The notes: generated by a model from the letters alone, not told the origin. A stretch of 5,261 bases of DNA from Candidatus Micrarchaeum sp. (GCA_020723045.1 DYJQ01000048.1:1-5261), one strand, 5' to 3'; shown: positions 1-5,207, counted from the stretch's first letter. Numbers and translations: made by a program.

Positions 1-36
1 AACCCTAGAAATACACTGGAAACGTGCCATACAAAC

Positions 37-43
37 CTTTTAA
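37..43 (+). promoter_or_regulatory. Putative TATA box of radA
   Basis: The AT-rich element TTTTAAA follows a purine/C stretch that could act as a BRE. With the usual archaeal spacing of about 25 nt, transcription would begin near position 65. That leaves a leader of about 14 nt, just long enough to hold the SD site at 67-72. This is inferred from spacing and composition only. Confidence 0.5.
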
Positions 44-66
44 ACACTAAAACTCACAAATGAGTA

Positions 67-72
67 GTGGTG
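67..72 (+). promoter_or_regulatory. Shine-Dalgarno site of radA
   Basis: GTGGTG lies 6 nt before the ATG at 79. Its GGTG core can pair with the CACC of the archaeal 16S rRNA 3' end. This supports 79 as the true start. The following T-run gives the core GGTGTTTT, which recurs before two other genes in this window. Confidence 0.6.
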
Positions 73-78
73 TTTTAG

Positions 79-1086
79 ATGGTTGAGGAAGAGGTTGTTG
101 AAGAGATGGAGGATTATGCTGAGGAAAGCTCTGAGTCAAAGGGAAAGGTCGCTAAGAGGTTGGAGGACCTGCCGGGTATTGGGAAGGTTACTGCAGAGAA
201 ACTCAGGAAGGCAGGGTATGATTCCTTCGAGAAGATTGCAGCTGCATCTCCGCATGAGTTGAGCGAGATTGCAGAGATTGGGGTAGATACCGCCAAAAAG
301 ACTATTGCGGGTGCGAGGGATGCACTCGAGATGGGGTTTGAGAGTGCCGATGTCATACTTGAGAGGAGAAAGACGATTGCAAAGGTGAGCACAGGATCGA
401 AAGAGCTGGATAAACTGCTAGGCGGCGGCGTGGAGACACAGGCTATTACTGAATTTTACGGCAAATTCTCTTCAGGGAAGAGCCAGGTAGGGTTCCAGCT
501 TGCTGTGAATGTGCAATTGCCTCATGAAGAAGGCGGGCTGGGCGGTGCATGCCTCTTTATCGATACTGAGTCCACATTCAGGCCGGAGAGGATTGTGCAG
601 ATGGCTGAGGCGAAAAACATGGACCCACAGCAAGTATTAAAGAATATTTACGTGGCGAAGGCCGTGAACTCAGACCACCAGATAATACTGGTGGAGAAGG
701 CTGCTGAGCTCATAAAAGAGAAGAACATCAAGATAATAATAGTAGATTCGCTCATGTCTCACTTTAGGAGCGATTATACGGGAAGGGGCGCATTGGGGGA
801 GAGGCAACAGAAGCTGAATAAGCACCTCCACCAACTCCAGAAGCTTGCAGATATGTATAATATATCAGTGTACATCACAAACCAAGTGATGGACAGGCCC
901 GATATACTCTTCGGAGACCCAACCGCCCCTGTTGGCGGCCACGTGCTCGCGCACAATGCCACCTTCCGTGTGTATTTGAGAAAGGGTAAGGCGGAGAAGA
1001 GGATTGCAAGAATGGTGGATTCGCCAAGCCTCCCAGAGGGTGAGGCCATCTTCGCCGTTACGGAAGAGGGGATTAAGGATACTTAG
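79..1086 (+). CDS. radA: DNA repair and recombination protein RadA
   Basis: RadA is the archaeal RecA/Rad51-family ATPase. It forms filaments on single-stranded DNA and carries out homologous pairing and strand exchange in recombinational repair. At 335 aa it has the normal family length. Visible parts in order: an acidic tail (about 1-25); a helix-hairpin-helix domain (about 28-84, LPGIGKVTAEKL); the FxxA polymerisation motif F87-A90 in the linker; Walker A GKFSSGKS (128-135); the catalytic-type Glu in DTES (E164); Walker B IIIVDS (219-224); the L1 region with SHFRS and GRGALGERQQ (227-244); NQV plus the L2 region ending in GGH (268-288); and the C-terminal motif AHNATFRVYLRKGK. The start is set by an SD 6 nt upstream. 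The P-loop differs from the common archaeal GEFGSGKT (K129 for E, S131 for G, S135 for T), but the Lys and a Ser/Thr hydroxyl are kept, so it should be active. It is followed by T-tracts and looks monocistronic. Confidence 0.98.
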   Translation: MVEEEVVEEMEDYAEESSESKGKVAKRLEDLPGIGKVTAEKLRKAGYDSFEKIAAASPHELSEIAEIGVDTAKKTIAGARDALEMGFESADVILERRKTIAKVSTGSKELDKLLGGGVETQAITEFYGKFSSGKSQVGFQLAVNVQLPHEEGGLGGACLFIDTESTFRPERIVQMAEAKNMDPQQVLKNIYVAKAVNSDHQIILVEKAAELIKEKNIKIIIVDSLMSHFRSDYTGRGALGERQQKLNKHLHQLQKLADMYNISVYITNQVMDRPDILFGDPTAPVGGHVLAHNATFRVYLRKGKAEKRIARMVDSPSLPEGEAIFAVTEEGIKDT

Positions 1087-1159
1087 TTTTTTGCGCTCAA
1101 ACGGATATTTTGGTCTTTTTATGTTTTTTCTGTCGTGAATGTTTCGCTGTTTTCTTTTT
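1087..1159 (+). terminator. T-tract terminator region after radA
   Basis: Immediately after the radA stop there are repeated T-runs: T6 at 1087-1092, T5 at 1116-1120, T6 at 1124-1129, T4 at 1150-1153 and T5 at 1155-1159. Archaeal RNA polymerase can terminate at oligo-T runs without a strong hairpin, and I see no convincing hairpin here. The stretch probably ends the radA transcript through several weak sites. Confidence 0.55.
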
Positions 1160-1181
1160 CCCGCTATGCACTTTCTTTTGA

Positions 1182-1554
1182 AGTTCTCTAATATATGAAT
1201 GCTGTGCTGATGCTGATTGTGCTTCGATTGAAAAATGCATCAACCATACATGCGTGCAGAAGGTGTATGAGATCATTGCACCATCATCCGTCCATTGAAG
1301 AATAGAGACGTTTTGATTACCTCTCCTTCAGGTGCAAACACGACGATAAAAACAGATGATAAGGGAGAGATAGAGATGTTCATTGAGTTTGAAGGAACAT
1401 ACAATATTACGCTGTTGGGCGATAGCCAAACATAATTCTACTAGCAGAAATCAACAGTGAGAATGGAAGAATATTCATTCTGTGGGTGCAAAGTCCCACT
1501 TATTCCATTAGCTTGATGGTTTCTACAGAGCCCAATAATAGGAAAAGTATATAA
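1182..1554 (+). pseudogene. Decayed secreted protein: Cys-rich motif plus Ig-like repeat remnants
   Basis: No intact gene lies between radA and the next CDS, but three short open stretches in successive frames look protein-like. Piece A (1182-1298) contains CCADADCASIEKCINHTC, a CC-x3-DC-x5-C-x4-C pattern typical of archaeal secreted Cys-rich proteins, followed by VYEIIAPSSV, which resembles the lead-in to an Ig-like domain. Piece B (1271-1435, next frame) reads PLKNRDVLITSPSG, then TDDKGEIEMFIEFEGTYNIT, a classic beta-sandwich pattern (T-D-x-x-G...G-T-Y). Piece C (about 1426-1554, third frame) has ENGRIFILWVQSPTYSISLM, which aligns without gaps to the end of piece B. The simplest reading is one surface or secreted protein that lost its 5' part and picked up at least two frame-changing indels. 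One is near 1289, where an internal deletion would join APSSV to PLKNR. No start codon or signal peptide remains. Piece C is the least certain. Confidence 0.55.
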
Positions 1555-1555
1555 A
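1548..1555 (+). promoter_or_regulatory. TATA box of the 311-aa gene
   Basis: TATATAAA, preceded by the purine-rich GGAAAAG (BRE-like), is the best TATA element in the window. Its centre is about 33 nt before the ATG at 1585. Transcription should therefore begin around 1577-1580, giving a 5' leader of only a few bases. No SD is present, which fits leaderless translation. Confidence 0.65.
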
Positions 1556-1584
1556 CCCCTTACTATCTCAATATCTCGGTTTCT

Positions 1585-2520
1585 ATGTTCTCTGAGACAC
1601 TTTACAACAGAATGAAGTTTGACAAGGAGTTTAACGAGAGTATGGAGAAGGCGAGCCATGTCGAATATGAATATTTCACAAAATTCATGGGGGGCGAACG
1701 GCCGGACCCCACACCACTAAACCGCTCGTATTATGAGCTGCACAAATCTGCATTTGAGCTCTCCATTCTATTCTCACCGCGTGCCGCAAAGGTTCCTGCC
1801 CATACTGGCGACTATCTGCTCACCATACTAGGTATTGCTAAGATGGGCCAGTGTTATATTTCAAATCTCAGACGCCTCATCAATACCAGCAACCTAAAAG
1901 GCAGTAGTGTGAAGCGCATTGATAAGATGCACTTGAGCTTTAATCACATGCAATCTTTGTTTGAAAGCATGGAGATGGATGTGCAATCCGCGCTCGACCG
2001 CTACCTGTCGACGGGTACCCCTCTTTCGAGAGCGGATGTTTCACGGTATAGCAAGGGGTTGTTGAGGATACGGCGCGCATATTTTAGGATGAGGTCAAAA
2101 GTGCATTATATGGAGCATCATTTTAATTTTTCTGCAGGCATCTACGATAAGTATGAGCCACTTGTTCGCATGATGAGGTCGCAGTATGCCACTGGCCAAA
2201 AGACGGCAGTCTTTTCTCAGAGCGTCGAGTATAAGGAATATGCAAAGTCTATACTGCAGGAATCCAATAATTATCTCAATGCAGTTTACGATCTGGACTC
2301 AAAGCGCGCAAGGTGCAAACGCAGGGACTATGTCGACCTTGAGAACACAGCATTCATTGTCAATTATACCATGCCGCGCGATGCAGTCCTCAAGCACGTT
2401 TTGCTTCTGCGCTCGCTCAGCCCTGCGGCCTTTTTCAACAATGATGAACTAATAAGAACACAGCCCGCAGCCAACAGGATGAAACCCGATGCAATAGCAT
2501 TGGCCACAAAAAAGTTCTAA
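1585..2520 (+). CDS. Hypothetical protein, 311 aa, soluble and basic
   Basis: I do not recognise this protein. It has no signal peptide, no transmembrane segment and no P-loop, zinc-knuckle or catalytic motif that I can name. It looks mainly helical and is rich in Tyr, Met, Arg and Lys. Basic patches stand out at about 161-172 (RIRRAYFRMRSK) and 240-247 (KRARCKRR), which could contact nucleic acid; that is a guess. Only two Cys are present (C90, C244), too few for a structural metal site by themselves. The middle (about 110-235) is strongly helical and may form a bundle. The start at 1585 fits the TATA box at 1548-1555 (leaderless); the next Met, codon 10 at 1612, also lacks an SD. The frame is open for over 900 nt with ordinary codon use, so it is very likely a real gene. 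It stands alone: a remnant precedes it and a convergent gene follows after 27 nt. Confidence 0.85.
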   Translation: MFSETLYNRMKFDKEFNESMEKASHVEYEYFTKFMGGERPDPTPLNRSYYELHKSAFELSILFSPRAAKVPAHTGDYLLTILGIAKMGQCYISNLRRLINTSNLKGSSVKRIDKMHLSFNHMQSLFESMEMDVQSALDRYLSTGTPLSRADVSRYSKGLLRIRRAYFRMRSKVHYMEHHFNFSAGIYDKYEPLVRMMRSQYATGQKTAVFSQSVEYKEYAKSILQESNNYLNAVYDLDSKRARCKRRDYVDLENTAFIVNYTMPRDAVLKHVLLLRSLSPAAFFNNDELIRTQPAANRMKPDAIALATKKF

Positions 2521-2569
2521 TTAAATAAATAAAAAGTAGAAAAGGAATTACTTCCCTTTCTTGTAATTC
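2521..2569 (-). terminator. Hairpin plus T-rich terminator of the 75-aa gene
   Basis: A perfect 7-bp inverted repeat, GAATTAC (2545-2551) and GTAATTC (2563-2569), encloses an 11-nt loop and overlaps the minus-strand stop codon (2548-2550). Read on the minus strand, the stem is followed at once by CTTTTCTACTTTTT and more T-rich sequence. This is the arrangement of an intrinsic-type terminator. The plus-strand gene ending at 2520 has no comparable T-tract of its own. Confidence 0.5.
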
Positions 2570-2775
2570 TTCATCTTTGCCTTATAAACGTAGCCATCAT
2601 GCCCAACGTAGTACAGATAGCCCTCATCTTTGCTGATCCTCTCAGAGCCAACCTTCTTCTTCCTGCCGCCCTTGTTGTGCCTCATCGGGACCGCCCACAC
2701 AAAGCCATCCTTCCCAACGTAGTATAGATAGCCATCCTCCCTTGAAATCCTTTCACTACCAACTTTCATTCCCAT
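2548..2775 (-). CDS. Small basic protein of two tandem repeats (75 aa)
   Basis: This is a 75-residue protein with no signal peptide or membrane segment. It consists almost wholly of two copies of one unit, residues 4-35 and 41-72 (period 37 aa), with 20 of 32 positions identical. The unit starts KVGSERIS and continues GYLYYVG-x-DG-[FY]-V; the alternating aromatic residues and the DG turn suggest a short beta-hairpin or small barrel strand pair. The linker (GGRKKK) and tail (KNYKKGK) are strongly basic, with 18 Lys/Arg against 8 Asp/Glu, so binding to nucleic acid or the ribosome is plausible but unproven. I have an impression of similar short proteins in DPANN-type archaea but know no assigned function. 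The start is well supported: AGGAGGTG lies 7 nt upstream of the ATG at 2775. A second in-frame ATG follows two codons later. It is divergent from the protease gene. Confidence 0.93.
   Translation of the reverse strand: MGMKVGSERISREDGYLYYVGKDGFVWAVPMRHNKGGRKKKVGSERISKDEGYLYYVGHDGYVYKAKMKNYKKGK
2560..2766 (-). repeat. Internal tandem duplication, period 111 nt
   Basis: Two coding units, 2671-2766 (first copy) and 2560-2655 (second copy), repeat with a 111-nt period inside the 75-aa gene. The similarity is visible in DNA too: for example CCCAACGTAGTA occurs at 2602-2613 and again at 2713-2724 on the plus strand. The protein copies keep the same core while synonymous and conservative changes have built up, which points to an old duplication kept by selection. 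Confidence 0.9.
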
Positions 2776-2782
2776 TCAAAAA

Positions 2783-2790
2783 CACCTCCT
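2783..2790 (-). promoter_or_regulatory. Strong Shine-Dalgarno site of the 75-aa gene
   Basis: On the minus strand AGGAGGTG sits 7 nt before the ATG at 2775. It is the fullest SD match in the window and suggests high translation of this small protein. It also contains the GGTGTTTT core shared with radA and the two-TM gene. Confidence 0.85.
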
Positions 2791-2818
2791 TAGTGTCTAT
2801 GCCATATTCAGAAGTAAG

Positions 2819-2826
2819 ATTTATAA
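2819..2826 (-). promoter_or_regulatory. Putative TATA box of the 75-aa gene
   Basis: On the minus strand TTATAAAT lies about 47 nt before the start codon. A transcription start about 25 nt downstream, near 2797, would give a leader of about 20 nt that includes the SD. It is part of a compact divergent promoter region with the protease gene. Confidence 0.55.
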
Positions 2827-2850
2827 GACTAACGTCGGATACGATAAAGA

Positions 2851-2860
2851 TATATTTAAA
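2851..2860 (+). promoter_or_regulatory. Putative TATA box of the S16 protease operon
   Basis: TATATTTAAA, preceded by the purine-rich ATAAAGA, is centred about 24 nt before the ATG at 2879. The expected transcription start therefore falls on or next to the A of the start codon, predicting a leaderless mRNA. No SD precedes this ATG. Confidence 0.6.
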
Positions 2861-2878
2861 CTCCGGGGTAATCTACCT

Positions 2879-4525
2879 ATGAAATTGCTCATATTCCTTC
2901 TATTTATAGGCATGCTTTCCGCAAGCACTACATACCTTGAAGTGCCTGCATTAACTGAGGATGGGGGAGGTGCGCTTATCAACATCTCGCTTGAGATGCG
3001 GCCGGGTGCAGGCAATGTTTATGTTTCAGTTTACCCAACTGCTGGCGGCCAGTTTCAGGAATCTATTGTTAATTCAATAGAGAGTGTTGTAGACGACGAT
3101 GCGATGAAAGACAAAGATTTCCTTATCCGGACTGATGCATCGCGTGTAGCCAGCTCCCTTGATGGCCCCAGCGCTGGTACGGCCATAGGTATCCTTGCGC
3201 TCTCTCTCTTAGGGGATGGGAATGTGCGGCACGACATTACGATTACCGGCGGTCTTGATGAGCATGGCAGCATCATCCCCGTTGGCGGTCTTGTTGAGAA
3301 GGCAGAGGTTGCGAGTGCATCCGGAAAGAGGGCAATCCTCATCCCATCTTCCTCTCTGCTTGATGATAAGATAGGCCTTGAGAGAATACGCAACACATAC
3401 AAAATTGCCATAATGGAGTATGATGATTTTGGCGATGCGTATGATGCATTCACCGACCCGAACGCCGAGCTTGCGACTGCAATAACCTATCCAGAAGCTG
3501 GGTTTTCACTCACGGATTCAGGCCTTGCAAACATAACCGGCAACACCGATTTTGAGCCACCCGTCAATCTCATGATAGGCATGCTTGATGCAGAGGTTGA
3601 GAAGATAAATGAAGATTTTCCAGATGCATACGCCTATTTCAAGCGCAAGGCAGGGCTTGCGCACGGCCTCTATGAGAGGGGGTATACGTACAGTGCAGGC
3701 AATGAGGCATTCCTCTCGCTCTATCGCATCGCAGTCCTCTCTTCCGACCTCTCCAGCCATTCCATTAACGAGTCTGTGGTACAGTTGCATGAATGCCTTG
3801 ACAGGACAAGGGAGAACCTTGCGCATTACAGCGGCCCCCCCGAACATTTCGCCAATGCCGAGTTGAGGTACTACTGGGCAGAGAATGAGCTTGCACAATT
3901 GAGTGAGCCCGCTTCTGAAACGCAGGCAGTGAATTATGCCTTCTCTCTCGAGCGCGCAAGGTTGTGGTGCATGCTTGCAGAGAGCCTCTCTGAAAAAACC
4001 GGCAACTACAGTGTAAACATCTCACGCATGAAGTCGCTCGATGAGACACTCCTCAACCGCTATGCAGGCAATATGAGTGAGGACCTTGCCAAGGCGGCTG
4101 ATGCTTATAACAAGGGGTATTACGGCGCATCGCTCATGCAGATCACATTCCATGAGAGCTCAACGAACAGCACTTACGATGATGCTTTGGCCAATTATTC
4201 AGGTGAGAGGGAGTGGACTAAGATGATGCTCGCACATTCCCGTTATCTTGACAGCAATAGAGAGTATGGTGAGAATGCGGGCACGGCCATCGCCAGGTTT
4301 GCGGTGTTTATGGATATTCATATGGATGAGATAGAAGAGGAAGTGCTGGAGGGCAATGTATCACATGGGCGCGCTCCTCCACCTTCCAGTGATGATGTAG
4401 GCAGTGCGATTCACTCTGGTGGTAGGGGTGATGGCATATCGGAGAATCTCACGGAGCTTATATTATTAATGTTAATCCCCATATGTATTGCACTTGTACT
4501 TCTTTACAAATACTGGATTGCGTAA
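2879..4525 (+). CDS. Membrane-anchored extracytoplasmic S16 (Lon-type) serine protease
   Basis: This is a 548-aa predicted peptidase of MEROPS family S16, in the manner of the archaeal COG1750 group, which carries the Lon proteolytic domain without an AAA+ ATPase. Order of parts: signal peptide at about 1-16 (MKLLIFLLFIGMLSAS); protease domain at about 25-190; a long mainly helical region at about 225-490; a Pro/Ser/Gly-rich linker at about 496-520; one transmembrane helix at about 525-544; and a tiny cytoplasmic tail, KYWIA. The nucleophile is S98 in DGPSAG and the general base K141 in GGLVEKAEVA. Their 43-residue spacing equals that of E. coli Lon (S679, K722), so the dyad looks intact. With no ATPase and a location outside the membrane, it should cut without ATP, probably unfolded or exposed segments. 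Ten N-x-S/T sequons support an exposed, glycosylated ectodomain. The start fits a TATA box placed for leaderless mRNA. The next gene follows after 14 nt. Substrate unknown; the helical region may bind it. Confidence 0.96.
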   Translation: MKLLIFLLFIGMLSASTTYLEVPALTEDGGGALINISLEMRPGAGNVYVSVYPTAGGQFQESIVNSIESVVDDDAMKDKDFLIRTDASRVASSLDGPSAGTAIGILALSLLGDGNVRHDITITGGLDEHGSIIPVGGLVEKAEVASASGKRAILIPSSSLLDDKIGLERIRNTYKIAIMEYDDFGDAYDAFTDPNAELATAITYPEAGFSLTDSGLANITGNTDFEPPVNLMIGMLDAEVEKINEDFPDAYAYFKRKAGLAHGLYERGYTYSAGNEAFLSLYRIAVLSSDLSSHSINESVVQLHECLDRTRENLAHYSGPPEHFANAELRYYWAENELAQLSEPASETQAVNYAFSLERARLWCMLAESLSEKTGNYSVNISRMKSLDETLLNRYAGNMSEDLAKAADAYNKGYYGASLMQITFHESSTNSTYDDALANYSGEREWTKMMLAHSRYLDSNREYGENAGTAIARFAVFMDIHMDEIEEEVLEGNVSHGRAPPPSSDDVGSAIHSGGRGDGISENLTELILLMLIPICIALVLLYKYWIA

Positions 4526-4527
4526 GT

Positions 4528-4533
4528 GAGGTG
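4528..4533 (+). promoter_or_regulatory. Shine-Dalgarno site deciding the start of the two-TM gene
   Basis: GAGGTG begins 3 nt after the protease stop codon and lies 6 nt before the GTG at 4540. The spacing selects this GTG over the upstream ATG at 4483, which lies inside the protease gene, and over the GTG at 4531, which is part of the SD itself. The arrangement suggests translational coupling to the protease. Confidence 0.75.
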
Positions 4534-4539
4534 TTTTTT

Positions 4540-5139
4540 GTGGAAAAACAGAACCAGGTTGTAGCACTCAAGAGCCTTTCATCCATGATAATATCGCTGC
4601 TCTCAATAATAGGCATACTCTTCACCATCCTTGTCTATTTCATAGTGTCTCCCTCAATCTCTTCTATGCAACAGTCATCCTCACAGCTTTTTGGAGGGCT
4701 TGTTGAGGTAAGCGATGCAACGCTCTATAACAACAACGTCGCCATTACTATTGTAGGCTCGCACAAGATGTTTCTTGAGAGTATGGAGACCGCACTCAAC
4801 AGCACAAAGGATGGGCTGAGGGCATCACGGGAATCATTTGCAAAACTATCGCAATTATCAGGCTATGATTATTCTAATGAGACGATACGACTCAAGGAGT
4901 CTGAAGATGCGCTCAACCAGCTCATGATAGAGATTGAAGATAGCATACAGAAGATGGAAGTGTATGAGGCAGGGATGAGCCCGCTGAAAGGTGATATAAG
5001 TGCGCGCATATCAAAGTACGCAGATAGTTTTAGCCTCTCGCTTGCATCGCTGAGCACGCTCTTTACTGGTATGACCGTTATCCTCCTGCTTCTGTTCATA
5101 AGCATAGTGCTCCTCTCCGCAGAAAACCTGCTGAATTAG
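4540..5139 (+). CDS. Two-TM membrane protein with helical outer domain (199 aa)
   Basis: I do not recognise a family. From the GTG start the protein has a short N-tail with two Lys (K3, K11), a first transmembrane helix at about 16-36, an approximately 135-residue loop, a second transmembrane helix at about 174-193, and a short C-tail. Both ends should be cytoplasmic and the loop outside. Residues about 75-145 are Ser/Leu/Glu-rich and helical, compatible with a coiled coil. Two N-x-S/T sequons lie in this part (N87, N113). A longer reading from 4483 would overlap the protease by 43 nt and add a Cys-rich tail that does not look like protein, so I prefer 4540, which has an SD. The gene is 14 nt downstream of the S16 protease and almost certainly in its operon, so the product could be a partner, adaptor, inhibitor or substrate of the protease. 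That role is inference from position and topology only. Confidence 0.88.
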   Translation: MEKQNQVVALKSLSSMIISLLSIIGILFTILVYFIVSPSISSMQQSSSQLFGGLVEVSDATLYNNNVAITIVGSHKMFLESMETALNSTKDGLRASRESFAKLSQLSGYDYSNETIRLKESEDALNQLMIEIEDSIQKMEVYEAGMSPLKGDISARISKYADSFSLSLASLSTLFTGMTVILLLLFISIVLLSAENLLN

Positions 5140-5142
5140 TTA

Positions 5143-5206
5143 TAGGCTGTGTTGGTTTAATGAAGCAATGAGTTGCTTAAAAGCCTAAGAAGAAAATTGT
5201 TTTTTT
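5143..5206 (+). terminator. Compound hairpin and T7 terminator of the protease operon
   Basis: An outer 6-bp stem, TAGGCT (5143-5148) with AGCCTA (5182-5187), encloses an inner perfect hairpin, AAGCAA (5163-5168), loop TGAG, TTGCTT (5173-5178). A T7 run follows at 5200-5206. The element begins 4 nt after the stop codon at 5137-5139. It is the clearest terminator-like structure in the window for the plus strand. Confidence 0.6.
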
Positions 5207-5207
5207 C

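Noticed and set aside
60..86. Mini-ORF ATG AGT AGT... of 8 codons overlapping the radA start, a possible regulatory leader peptide
   Set aside because: The predicted transcription start (near 65) lies after its ATG, it has no SD of its own, and such short ORFs are common by chance.
774..1049. 91-aa minus-strand open frame within radA
   Set aside because: Antisense shadow of conserved RadA motifs, with no start signal.
1195..1220. CTGATGCTGA resembling C/D-box RNA motifs
   Set aside because: No properly spaced C, D', C' and D boxes and no kink-turn pattern. It lies in the coding remnant of the Cys-rich motif.
1460..1499. Two adjacent small hairpins (AGAATG/CATTCT at 1460-1465/1476-1481; GTGGG/CCCAC at 1482-1486/1495-1499), a possible small RNA or riboswitch
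   Set aside because: Stems of 5-6 bp with 8-10 nt loops are expected by chance. No conserved RNA motif, promoter or terminator frames them, and the bases are also explained as part of the decayed coding remnant.
1441..1659. 72-aa open frame on the minus strand across the promoter and start of the 311-aa gene
   Set aside because: It is antisense to a strong TATA box and a convincing gene start, has no SD or promoter of its own, and its sequence does not look like a real protein.
2186..2452. 88-aa plus-strand open frame inside the 311-aa gene
   Set aside because: Out-of-frame shadow of the longer gene, without its own start signals.
3055..4049. Several minus-strand open frames (3055-3453, 3518-3898, 3765-4049) opposite the protease gene
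   Set aside because: Antisense shadows: the plus strand encodes an intact protease with catalytic motifs, and the antisense products are Ser/Arg/Cys-rich with no domain or SD.
4483..4539. Longer N-terminus of the two-TM protein from the ATG at 4483
   Set aside because: The added residues (MYCTCTSLQILDC...) overlap the protease TM coding region and lack an SD. The GTG at 4540 has a well-spaced GAGGTG.
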